Both the position numbers and the translations under genes were made by a program. A stretch of 64,000 nt of DNA from Thalassotalea piscium (GTDB lineage: Bacteria; Pseudomonadota; Gammaproteobacteria; Enterobacterales; Alteromonadaceae): contig NZ_AP027362.1 of NCBI RefSeq assembly GCF_030295935.1, positions 1,550,001-1,614,000 of the forward strand, given 5' to 3'. This document shows, piece by piece, positions 56,657 through 64,000 of this stretch. The notes beneath the pieces are model-generated. The model saw only the letters and a list, made by a program, of their open reading frames with translations. It searched no databases and had not been told where the DNA came from. Numbering within the stretch: the stretch's first letter is position 1; each line of letters begins with the position of its first letter.

Positions 56657-57472
56657 ATGGAAATAATGTGGTTAAAAACAAAACTAGCCTGCAGTTTACT
56701 CTTAATAACATTTAATATTCATGCTAATTCAACTGAAACTAAAAATATCAACAAGGGTAATCAATAAGCTAATAAAATTAGTAAATCTTGTGTGGTTGAA
56801 AGTGAAAGAAGTAAAAAAAGACGGTTACATACAGGAAAAGAAAGAGCTGATATTTTTGTTCAAATGGACTCATTTAGTGCTTATTTTGACGGTTTTAAAG
56901 AAAAGATGGATAGTGTGCCTACTGAAGATAAGTTAATTTATGCGTATGCATCTTCAGGAATAACGGCTATCGGACTTCAAACTACTTTTATGCCTATATT
57001 ATTAGGTTATTGCAGTACAGATATAGCAATTAAAAATAAATGTAACTATGAAATGGGTAGTTCTGATGGGGGAAAAATCGTCTTGGAAACCACATGGAAT
57101 AGTGCAATCCAATATACCATGACACAATCAATTGTCGATGCAGGAGCAACGGCTAAAATAAAAAAAATGATTGTTTCTACTGAATTACCCAACTACTGGA
57201 ATGGTTCCATGACTATTTTTGATAAAGATGGTTCAAAGTCTGATTACACTTGGTCTAGAAGTGAGGATGGCACTGAGTATTTTCACTCAGAAAGTATTGG
57301 CGTTTCAAAAACTTCAAGTACAACTTTCACTGAATACTCTGATTGCTCCGCGGATGTTATATACACCAAAAAAGATATGGAAATAAAGGCTGATTGGGTT
57401 GTAATTAATGAAAAGACAACAGGAAAATTTAAATATTGTAATAAGAGGGGGTGTCGAAATGGGGATTGGTAA
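56657..57472 (+). pseudogene. Secreted-protein gene interrupted by an in-frame TAA
   Basis: ATG 56657 has AAAGGAAA about 8 bp upstream and begins a signal peptide (LACSLLLITFNIHANS). After 36 codons there is a TAA at 56765-56767, preceded by CAA. The same frame then stays open for 234 codons to 57472. The downstream part includes ADIFVQMDSFSAYFDGFKEK, cysteines in pairs and a Thr/Ser-rich C-half; no family is recognised. The simplest reading is one ~271-residue exported protein killed by a nonsense change. A GTG at 56792 could start a leaderless remnant, but it lacks a Shine-Dalgarno. Confidence 0.75.
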
Positions 57473-57613
57473 ACGGGTTTTAAGGGCGTGATATTTAACT
57501 GCTGTGCATTGATATACATGTCATTGTGACATACTGTTGTTATTGAATATAAAAACTTAATATTTATCGAGCTTATAAACCTCTAACTAACTAATAAGAC
57601 AGGTAAGAATAAC

Positions 57614-58426
57614 GTGAATCAACATCAGTTGGGGGAAATGCAACAACAACAGTTGCCATTGGCTTTTATTCGAGGTGAAGCTTTCATAAATAAACCTCAA
57701 GACTTATTTATTCCTCCTGACGCACTGGAGGTTATTTTAGAAACGTTTGAAGGACCGCTAGATTTATTACTTTATCTTATTAAAAAACAAAAGTTTGATA
57801 TTCTCGATCTTCCTATTGCTCCTATAACCACGCAATATATGCATTATGTTGAACTAATGAAAAACATAAAGATAGAGCTTGCGGCTGAGTATTTAGTGAT
57901 GGCGGCAATTTTAGCAGAAATTAAATCACGTTTATTATTACCCAAGTTACAAGTTGAAGATGAAGAAGTTGATCCTCGTGCTGAGTTGATTAGACGTTTA
58001 CAAGAATATGAAATAATTAAAAAAGCCGCTGACAGTATAGATCTTTTACCTAGAATGGAGCGGGACTTATTAAGCGTTAATACTAGGTTACCTGATAACT
58101 TACCAATGCGTGACAACGACAGCGACGTAGAACTAGCTGAATTAGTTAGTGCGTTAAATGCCGTATTAGAACGGACGAAAGCTTATGAGCATCATCATAT
58201 AGCGAAGGAGTCGCTATCAACAAGAGAGCGTATGAGTGATATTTTAGCAATGCTTACTAACCAACAAGAAGATAACTTTGTAGCATTTGAACAATTATTT
58301 AACGTTTTAGAAGGACGCAACGGTGTTGTTGTAACTTTCTTAGCATTATTAGAGCTCATCAAAGATGATTTAATTGAATGTATTCAAGCGGATAATTATG
58401 GAAGAATTAATGTGCGAGCTAAATAA
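57614..58426 (+). CDS. scpA: Segregation and condensation protein A
   Basis: ScpA is the kleisin partner of SMC in the SMC-ScpAB chromosome condensin. The family core starts LEVILETFEGPLDLLLYLIKKQKFDILDLPI (about 40-70), followed by AAEYLVMAAILAEIKSRLLLP and the C-terminal winged helix (VVTFLALLELIKDDLIEC). The length is 270 aa. scpB starts shortly after the stop. Gammaproteobacteria of this order carry scpAB alongside the MukB-type alternatives seen elsewhere. Confidence 0.95.
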   Translation: MNQHQLGEMQQQQLPLAFIRGEAFINKPQDLFIPPDALEVILETFEGPLDLLLYLIKKQKFDILDLPIAPITTQYMHYVELMKNIKIELAAEYLVMAAILAEIKSRLLLPKLQVEDEEVDPRAELIRRLQEYEIIKKAADSIDLLPRMERDLLSVNTRLPDNLPMRDNDSDVELAELVSALNAVLERTKAYEHHHIAKESLSTRERMSDILAMLTNQQEDNFVAFEQLFNVLEGRNGVVVTFLALLELIKDDLIECIQADNYGRINVRAK

Positions 58427-58464
58427 TAATTTTGGCGGAAAACACGCATAATAATGGTAAACTA

Positions 58465-59094
58465 ATGACAAGTTTAAGTAGGCATAAGTTAATACAATTG
58501 ATTGAGGGAGCTATTTTTGCTTCGAGCTCTCCTTTGTCTTTAATCAAAATCAAACAACAATTACTGGTTGATTATAATGTTAATCACCAACAAGTTATTG
58601 ATGCAATTGGAGAAATTGAAAGTGCTTACCAAACTAGGGCTATCCATTTGGTAGAGGTTGCCTCTGGATACCGTTTTCAAGTAGTCGAAGCGATCGCTAG
58701 TGAAATTGCAATTTTATTTCAAGAAAAAGCGCCCAAGTATTCGCGAGCAGTTTTGGAAACCTTAGCATTAATTGCCTATCGCCAGCCTATTACACGAGGT
58801 GAAATAGAAGATGTTAGAGGTGTTTCAGTAAGTAGTCATATTATTAAAACATTATTTGAACGTGATTGGATAAAGGAAGTCGGTCATAAAGAAGTGCCGG
58901 GGCGCCCAGCACTATTAGCAACGACAAAAGAATTTTTAGATTATTTTTCGTTAAAATCATTGGCACAGTTACCAGAACTAATGCCATTATCAGAATCTTC
59001 AATAAACGATATTAAAATAAAAGGAACAGATATCGTTAAAGAAGATAATACTCAAATAAGAGAGACAGAAACAAGCACTAAGCGGAATAAATAA
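58465..59094 (+). CDS. scpB: Segregation and condensation protein B
   Basis: ScpB dimers bind the ScpA kleisin. Two winged-helix domains are visible: KLIQLIEGAIFASSSPLSLIKIKQ (start) and SRAVLETLALIAYRQPITRGEIEDVRGVS (middle), the latter being the family signature. ATG 58465 is used; a TTG 11 codons earlier lies closer to scpA but adds a poorly conserved segment. The length is 209 aa. Confidence 0.93.
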   Translation: MTSLSRHKLIQLIEGAIFASSSPLSLIKIKQQLLVDYNVNHQQVIDAIGEIESAYQTRAIHLVEVASGYRFQVVEAIASEIAILFQEKAPKYSRAVLETLALIAYRQPITRGEIEDVRGVSVSSHIIKTLFERDWIKEVGHKEVPGRPALLATTKEFLDYFSLKSLAQLPELMPLSESSINDIKIKGTDIVKEDNTQIRETETSTKRNK

Positions 59095-59155
59095 ATAGTC
59101 CAATTGGTATAATAGCTTAAGCTATGATGTTACTGACGTAAGAGAGTTATAATTC

Positions 59156-60019
59156 ATGTCTGAAAAATTGCAAAAAGTATTAGCCCGTGCGGGCAAAGGT
59201 TCGCGCCGCGAAATGGAAACGATAATTAGCGCAGGCCGTGTAAGTGTTAATGGTAAAGTTGCTTACTTAGGTGATCGTGTAGAAGGTAGCGAACAAATTA
59301 AAATCGATGGCCATTCTGTTAGCTTACAAGCCAAAGACGATGAAATTTGTCGGGTGCTAATGTACAACAAGCCAGAGGGTGAAATGTGTACGCGTAAAGA
59401 CCCTGAGGGTCGGCCGACAGTATTTGACCGTCTACCAAAACTTGATTCAAGTCGTTGGATCGCTGTTGGTCGTTTAGATATTAATACTTCAGGTATGTTG
59501 CTTTTTACTACCGATGGTGAACTTGCTAATCGTTTAATGCATCCTTCACGAAAAGTTGAGCGTGAATATGCGGTGAGAGTGTTTGGTGAAGTTAACGAGG
59601 CCATGCTACAACGCTTAAGAGCAGGCGTAAAATTGGAAGATGGCCCAGCGCGCTTTCAAAAAATAACTTACCGTGGTGGTGAAGGCCGTAATCATTGGTT
59701 TCATGTAGTGCTGTCGGAAGGACGAAATCGAGAGGTACGTCGCTTATGGGAAAGCCAAGAGGTGCAAGTAAGTCGATTGATCCGTGTACGTTATGGCGAT
59801 ATGGAAATGAAACGCCAATTACCTTCTGGCGGTTGGACAGAGCTTTCATTAAAAGAAGTTAATTATTATCGACAATTGGTGGGGTTACCACCAGAAGTAC
59901 AAAGCAAAGTTAAAGTTGATGAAAAAGTAATGGATAACGCCAAAAGTCGTCGCATTCGTCGTTCAGTTAAAAAACATCAAACCAGACATCAGCAATCTAC
60001 TCGCAGACGCCGAAGTTAA
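59156..60019 (+). CDS. rluB: 23S rRNA pseudouridine(2605) synthase
   Basis: RluB modifies U2605 in helix 93 of 23S rRNA. The N-terminal S4 domain ([21 protein letters not shown], about 4-60) is followed by the catalytic block with Asp in [28 protein letters not shown]. The C-terminus is basic and Arg/Lys-rich. The length is 287 aa. The scpA-scpB-rluB order is common in proteobacteria. Confidence 0.95.
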   Translation: MSEKLQKVLARAGKGSRREMETIISAGRVSVNGKVAYLGDRVEGSEQIKIDGHSVSLQAKDDEICRVLMYNKPEGEMCTRKDPEGRPTVFDRLPKLDSSRWIAVGRLDINTSGMLLFTTDGELANRLMHPSRKVEREYAVRVFGEVNEAMLQRLRAGVKLEDGPARFQKITYRGGEGRNHWFHVVLSEGRNREVRRLWESQEVQVSRLIRVRYGDMEMKRQLPSGGWTELSLKEVNYYRQLVGLPPEVQSKVKVDEKVMDNAKSRRIRRSVKKHQTRHQQSTRRRRS

Positions 60020-60150
60020 ACGAAGTTTCGGTAAAGAACATAAGTATCAATAAAGTGCTTACTTATAAAATGAAATATGCCGTATGTGCAGATAAACGAT
60101 GACTTTTTTGAGCCGCTAGCATTTGGCATGACAACGCAGTAGGAAACTTA

Positions 60151-61293
60151 GTGCAAAAGAAATACATTAATGAACAAAATGATTTAGTGGAGTTATGTCA
60201 TCATTTAAAAAGTTCTGACGCTTTAATGATTGATACAGAATTTGTCAGGACTCGAACTTTTTATCCAAAATTAGGGTTACTACAAGTTTGTAACGGAGAA
60301 TACCTTGCATTAATAGATCCATTGGCGGTTGATGACCTGTCGCCTTTTTGGGCATTAATAGCAGATGAATCAATAGAAAAAGTGGTTCATGCTTGCTCCG
60401 AAGATTTAGAAGTTTTCTTAACTCATGCTAATTGTCGTCCGAAAAACTTAATTGATAGCCAGATAATGATGTCATTCTTAGGGTATGGTTTATCAATAGG
60501 TTACGCTGCCATGGTAGAGCACTTTTTAGGTGTTTCATTAGATAAATCAGATTCTAGAACCGATTGGCTTAAACGGCCATTGTCTGATAGCCAAATTGTT
60601 TACGCACAAGCTGATGTCGATTACTTATATCAACTTTATCCTACACTTAAATCACAGCTGCAATTAACACCTTGGTTTGAAGCGGTAAAGCAAGAAACTC
60701 AGATGATGATCGAGCGAAAATATACGCCAACGGATGCTAGCCAACTCTATCGCAATATAAAAATGAGTTGGCGATTAAATGCTAAACAGCTAAATTTGCT
60801 AAAGCAGCTCGTTATTTGGCGGTTTGAGCAAGCTCAAAAAAGAGATATGCCTATTGGTTTTATTGCCAAGGATCATACGTTATTTGGTCTTGCTAAAGTC
60901 AATCCTAAAAGCATAGAGGTTATGGGAAGTATTGAAGGAGTAGAGCTTTTAGATGTGCGCCATAAAGGCAAAGCAATGTTAGCCGTTTTAAATTTTGCAA
61001 ATAAAATGAGCGAAGATGAATACCCAGAGCCACTTAGCCGTTTAGATGAATATCCTGGTTATAAGCAAACGTACAAAAAAGTAAAGAATTTTATCGCAGA
61101 AATAGCAAAAGCGAATGAAATTGCAATTGAAAACTTAGCCTCAAAAAAACAAATAAATCAATTTTTGACTTGGCACTTTAACTTGCCAGGTGAGTTAATT
61201 AATATTGAACAGGTAGATCTTTTACGTAATTGGCGAAAGAGCCTATTTGGTGAACAACTTTTAGCGTTTGCAAAAGCTGAGTTTGTTAGCTAA
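60151..61293 (+). CDS. rnd: Ribonuclease D
   Basis: This is a 3'-5' exoribonuclease of the DEDD family that trims tRNA 3' ends. Exo I is ALMIDTEFVRTRTFYP (near 26-41), Exo II is VVHACSEDLEVF and Exo III is YAQADVDYLYQLY. An HRDC domain follows at about 210-290. The length of 380 aa is normal. It starts with GTG. A terminator follows. Confidence 0.95.
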   Translation: MQKKYINEQNDLVELCHHLKSSDALMIDTEFVRTRTFYPKLGLLQVCNGEYLALIDPLAVDDLSPFWALIADESIEKVVHACSEDLEVFLTHANCRPKNLIDSQIMMSFLGYGLSIGYAAMVEHFLGVSLDKSDSRTDWLKRPLSDSQIVYAQADVDYLYQLYPTLKSQLQLTPWFEAVKQETQMMIERKYTPTDASQLYRNIKMSWRLNAKQLNLLKQLVIWRFEQAQKRDMPIGFIAKDHTLFGLAKVNPKSIEVMGSIEGVELLDVRHKGKAMLAVLNFANKMSEDEYPEPLSRLDEYPGYKQTYKKVKNFIAEIAKANEIAIENLASKKQINQFLTWHFNLPGELINIEQVDLLRNWRKSLFGEQLLAFAKAEFVS

Positions 61294-61311
61294 GAAAAAA
61301 TTGAAGTGGAA

Positions 61312-61339
61312 AAAAAAGCCAGTATTAACTGGCTTTTTT
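61312..61339 (+). terminator. Rho-independent terminator after rnd
   Basis: The stem aaaaaagccagt/actggctttttt has loop atta; the T-run is part of the stem's 3' arm. It may also work from the other strand for the convergent DUF3718 gene. Confidence 0.85.
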
Positions 61340-61399
61340 AAATGACAGAAGAATTATTAACTGTAAAACATTATTACGAATGTCCACTAGCTAATAAAA

Positions 61400-61759
61400 T
61401 TAGCTGCTAACGCGTTCGTTAGCTGCGTCTATCAATGGTTGCGATCCAGTCTGAATAAGCGCTAGGTTATCAGACACAACACTCTTTGGTAATTTGCTAA
61501 TTATCATTGAGCCTGTATCGATAGAACCCGCTGATGCGGCAAATTCTAACAAGTTTTTCCCATTACACTGAATACCATCAAAAATATTACGAATTTTTAA
61601 TTTATTCGTCTTTAAAAAAGAACGCATGCGTCTCTTGTCGTCAGCAGCTACATATTCACATACGCTTTGGGCGATGTTAGCAGCTTGTGCCTGAGGTACA
61701 GATACAACAGACGTTAATGTTAAAGCAGTGATAGTAGAAACTAGTAATAATTTTTTCAT
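61400..61759 (-). CDS. DUF3718 family exported protein under c-di-GMP riboswitch
   Basis: This 119-aa protein has a signal peptide (about 1-26, ending AQA). The mature part fits DUF3718: QSVCEYVAADDKRRMRSFLKTNKLKIRNIFDGIQCNGKNLLEFA, with two conserved cysteines, then a segment ending KLPKSVV. The function is unknown. AAAAGG lies about 9 bp before the ATG. The mRNA leader contains a GEMM-I riboswitch (61811-61912), so expression should respond to cyclic di-GMP. This suggests a role in surface or biofilm lifestyle (inference). Confidence 0.88.
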   Translation of the reverse strand: MKKLLLVSTITALTLTSVVSVPQAQAANIAQSVCEYVAADDKRRMRSFLKTNKLKIRNIFDGIQCNGKNLLEFAASAGSIDTGSMIISKLPKSVVSDNLALIQTGSQPLIDAANERVSS

Positions 61760-61810
61760 TTTAATAACCTTTTAATTCATGAGTTAATAAAAGAAAAAAC
61801 CACAGGATGT

Positions 61811-61912
61811 ACCTATTAACTCGGTAACTCCGCTGTCATAGGTTATCGAACCCTTAGACCGGTGGTTTTGCGTAACACGTTTTCGCGTGTTTTGCCTTTT
61901 CTTTGTCTACTT
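61811..61912 (-). ncRNA. Cyclic di-GMP-I (GEMM) riboswitch
   Basis: Read on the minus strand, the leader shows GGCAAAACACG-CGAAAA-CGTGT (GNRA-capped P2), then TACGCAAAACCACCGGTCTAAG, and finally GACAGCGGAGTTACCGAG. These line up block by block with the c-di-GMP-I aptamer core (GGCAAAcc-GAAA-...ACGCAAAGCCxCCGGxCUAA...UAGCGGGGUUACC). The distance from the ATG of the DUF3718 gene is about 50 nt. The segment AAAACCAC of the core can pair instead with GTGGTTTT at 61796-61803, followed by a T-rich run. This gives a terminator that ligand binding would prevent, so a genetic ON switch is proposed. Confidence 0.85.
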
Positions 61913-62122
61913 TAGTATCGCGAATGGCTAAGCTAATTGCAAATTTAATGCTACTATTATTTGCTTTGAAGGACTTGTTATTTTGTAGTTTATTGATTTT
62001 TATAGTTATTAAGTTAACTCTAAGTGTTTAATTTGACTAAATGTACACATATCTGCAATCAAATGGTAATAAAAAAGGGCAGTAAAGCCCTTATTTATTA
62101 AGAATATCTTACAAAGTCTATA

Positions 62123-62386
62123 GGGCGTGTTGAACTTTCGAGTACGAATTTTGTACGAATTAAACATGATTTAATTGAGGCGTAGCGAGTAAAGTGTAGT
62201 TATTCTACATAAATGAGCTAGAACAAAAAATAAATCATGTTTAAACGTATCCGTAGGACAGCGCTTCTTTGGCTTTTCTACGGCGTTTTCACTTATTTAT
62301 GGGGAACAACCCCACTACATAAGTTCAGCCTTGTATAAACACCAAATAAATCGCTGCAAAAATGTACAGCAAAGATCAACACGCAC
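62123..62386. mobile_element. MITE copy 2
   Basis: It has the same 264-bp length and sequence as the copy at 28182, with TA at both sides (62121-62122 and 62387-62388). Its terminal repeats carry one substitution each (GGGCGTGTTGAAC at left, GTGCGTGTTGATC at right), so it is older or less active. It lies 4 bp after the stop of the CoA-transferase beta gene. The flanking 61913-62122 is AT-rich with nothing else recognised. Confidence 0.88.
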
Positions 62387-62390
62387 TAGT

Positions 62391-63047
62391 TTAAAACTGC
62401 ATTTCGGGTACATTCTCAGGAATGACAAGCTCACCCGCAGTAAGTTTAACGATTTCTTCAACCGTTACACCGGGAGCACGTTCAAGTAAATGAAATTTAC
62501 CGCCTTTAATTTCAATGAACGCAAGATCAGTAAGTACTCGTTTTATACACCCTTTACCAGTTAAAGGTAACGTACAGTGTTTTAATAGTTTAGATTCACC
62601 GTGTTTTGATGCATGTGTCATGGTTACGATAATATTATCTGCGCCGGCAACTAAATCCATTGCGCCGCCCATGCCTTTAATTAACTTGCCAGGGATCATA
62701 TATGAGGCAATATTACCATTAACATCAACTTCAAAAGCACCTAATACGGTTAAGTCAACATGTCCACCACGGATCATTGCAAAAGACTCTGCAGAGTCAA
62801 ATATTGAAGCGCCTGTTGCCATAGTAACAGTTTGCTTACCTGCATTAATGAGATCTGCGTCTATTTCTTCTTCTGTGGGAAATTGTCCCATGCCTAATAA
62901 ACCGTTTTCTGATTGCAACATAACTTCCATACCTTTAGGTACGTAATTTGCCACTAAGGTCGGAATGCCTATTCCTAAGTTTACGTAGTAACCATCTTGT
63001 AATTCTTGTGCGACACGCTGTGCCAATTGCTCTCTTGATAAAGCCAT
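62391..63047 (-). CDS. scoB: 3-oxoacid CoA-transferase subunit B
   Basis: This subunit of succinyl-CoA:3-ketoacid CoA transferase (or the acetoacetate type, AtoA) activates acetoacetate. The catalytic Glu lies in the SENGLLGMG motif (near residue 47), after YYVNLGIGIPTLVANYVP. The C-terminal block IVTMTHASKHGESKLL and VLTDLAFIEIKGGKFHLLERAPGV are family-typical. The length is 218 aa. It is the last gene of mvaB-atoD-atoA. Sequence alone cannot separate the ScoAB and AtoDA specificities. Confidence 0.92.
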   Translation of the reverse strand: MALSREQLAQRVAQELQDGYYVNLGIGIPTLVANYVPKGMEVMLQSENGLLGMGQFPTEEEIDADLINAGKQTVTMATGASIFDSAESFAMIRGGHVDLTVLGAFEVDVNGNIASYMIPGKLIKGMGGAMDLVAGADNIIVTMTHASKHGESKLLKHCTLPLTGKGCIKRVLTDLAFIEIKGGKFHLLERAPGVTVEEIVKLTAGELVIPENVPEMQF

Positions 63048-63074
63048 TATTAACTCCTTACAGACTCTAGGTAT

Positions 63075-63776
63075 TTACTTTTGGCGAATTGTGCGCTGCT
63101 CAATTCGTTTCTCAAAAGTGCCTTGAATTAAACGATCAACATAGATTCCAGGAGTATGGATATGATCAGGATCTAATTCGCCAGGTTCAACTATTTCCTC
63201 AACTTCTACTACTGTAATTTTTCCAGCAGTTGCAGCAAGAGGGTTGAAGTTACGAGCTGTTTTTCTAAATACTAAATTACCGTACCTATCAGCTTTCCAA
63301 GCTTTAACAATGGCAAAATCACCTTTGATAGCTTCTTCAAGAATGTAATGGCGGCCATTAAATTCACGTTCTTCTTTACCTTCGGCTACAGGAGTACCAT
63401 AGCCTGTTGCAGTAAAAAATGCGGGTATGCCTGCACCGCCAGCACGCATTTTTTCAGCAAGCGTTCCTTGAGGTGTTAAAACAACTTCTAACTCACCGCT
63501 CATCATTTGGCGTTCAAATTCGGCGTTTTCACCGACATAAGATGCCACTATTTTACTGATTTGACGATCTGGTAGAAGCACACCTAAACCAAAATCATCA
63601 ACACCACAGTTATTAGAAACGACAGTAAGACCTTTCGACCCTTTACGTTTGATTTCTGCAATTAAATTTTCAGGGATACCACACAAACCAAAACCACCTG
63701 CAATTATGGTCATGTTATCTTCAAGACCTGCCATGGCTTCTTCATAGCTTGACACTACTTTGTCAAATCCGGCCAT
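63075..63776 (-). CDS. scoA: 3-oxoacid CoA-transferase subunit A
   Basis: This is the CoA-binding alpha subunit of the same transferase. [13 protein letters not shown] is the CoA-binding loop near residue 28. [17 protein letters not shown] and the C-terminal [25 protein letters not shown] block are complete. The length is 233 aa. It precedes the beta subunit by 27 bp and follows the mvaB end by 54 bp. Confidence 0.92.
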   Translation of the reverse strand: MAGFDKVVSSYEEAMAGLEDNMTIIAGGFGLCGIPENLIAEIKRKGSKGLTVVSNNCGVDDFGLGVLLPDRQISKIVASYVGENAEFERQMMSGELEVVLTPQGTLAEKMRAGGAGIPAFFTATGYGTPVAEGKEEREFNGRHYILEEAIKGDFAIVKAWKADRYGNLVFRKTARNFNPLAATAGKITVVEVEEIVEPGELDPDHIHTPGIYVDRLIQGTFEKRIEQRTIRQK

Positions 63777-63830
63777 TGTTTACTCCTTAGTAATAAAAAG
63801 GGACACCCAATAGAAGTTATTTATTGGGTA

Positions 63831-64000
63831 TTATTTTAATATTTGTGCTCGATAGGCATTAGATACTTTTGAAACGGGTTTTTTATCAAGTTTATCGCTG
63901 ATAAACCAACCTGCTTCGAGAAGTTTTTCTATATTAATACCTGTCTTTATGCCTAAACCATTTAATAGGTAGAGAACATCTTCAGTTGCCACATTACCTG
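63831..64000 (-). CDS. mvaB: Hydroxymethylglutaryl-CoA lyase, C-terminal part
   Basis: The open frame enters from the window edge and reads [20 protein letters not shown], then a stretch ending [10 protein letters not shown]. [20 protein letters not shown] is the conserved C-terminal block of HMG-CoA lyase, which splits HMG-CoA to acetoacetate and acetyl-CoA at the end of leucine breakdown. The acetoacetate is then activated by the CoA transferase encoded downstream, so the operon forms one pathway. About 55 C-terminal codons are in the window. Confidence 0.85.
   Translation of the reverse strand, partial: GNVATEDVLYLLNGLGIKTGINIEKLLEAGWFISDKLDKKPVSKVSNAYRAQILK

Noticed and set aside
56721-56936. 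71-codon ORF in another frame of the broken secreted-protein gene
   Set aside because: It is Lys/Leu/Ile-rich and overlaps the frame with signal peptide and long open continuation; it is a shadow.

Overview
The window looks like chromosome of a marine, low-GC gammaproteobacterium of the Alteromonadales, most likely Colwelliaceae (Colwellia or Thalassotalea type). This is inferred from gene content, AT-rich codon use, families such as DUF3718, DUF2789 and DUF6429, and synteny (rbfA-truB-rpsO-pnp-nlpI; trp operon divergent from yciV-yciO). No rRNA, tRNA, CRISPR array or prophage was seen.

Layout. 1-5.4 kb: the end of a translation/RNA-decay cluster (rbfA, truB, rpsO, pnp, nlpI), then a TPR/metalloprotease-like gene. 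7.2-9.6 kb: a fused cysteine desulfurase-SufE gene (csdA-csdE) convergent with tcdA. 10.1-11.6 kb: a complete 1,500-bp IS50-like insertion sequence sitting inside the gltA terminator. 11.7-23.3 kb: the TCA block, gltA divergent from sdhCDAB-sucABCD. 23.3-33 kb: an accessory region with a HEPN-like gene, three ~650-bp tandem units rich in hairpins, a frameshifted glutaredoxin gene, a gene split by a MITE, trxC, a uracil-DNA glycosylase family gene, several very small genes and two further palindromic repeat families. 33-46.6 kb: lepB, two GYF_2-domain proteins, a lipoprotein, a GGDEF protein, iorAB, a lytic transglycosylase, glnS and a DMT transporter. 46.6-56.3 kb: aroF-trpE-trpG-trpD-trpCF-trpB-trpA behind a leader peptide with three consecutive Trp codons and an attenuator, divergent from rnm (yciV) and yciO. 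56.3-64 kb: a secreted-protein gene with an in-frame stop, scpA-scpB-rluB, rnd, a DUF3718 gene behind a c-di-GMP-I riboswitch, a second MITE, and the 3' part of a ketone-body/leucine-degradation operon (mvaB-atoD-atoA).

The most interesting material is regulatory and mobile. A GEMM-I riboswitch was not marked by any ORF. The tandem units conserve hairpins while the stem sequence changes completely. One MITE family occurs three times, and clean TA excision from one copy restores an ORF. The IS50-like element split a terminator hairpin and supplies its own. Several genes are broken by single small events (8-bp duplication, nonsense codon, MITE), which suggests ongoing gene decay in the accessory segments. 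Start codons were moved inward where a Shine-Dalgarno sequence or the family N-terminus argued for it.
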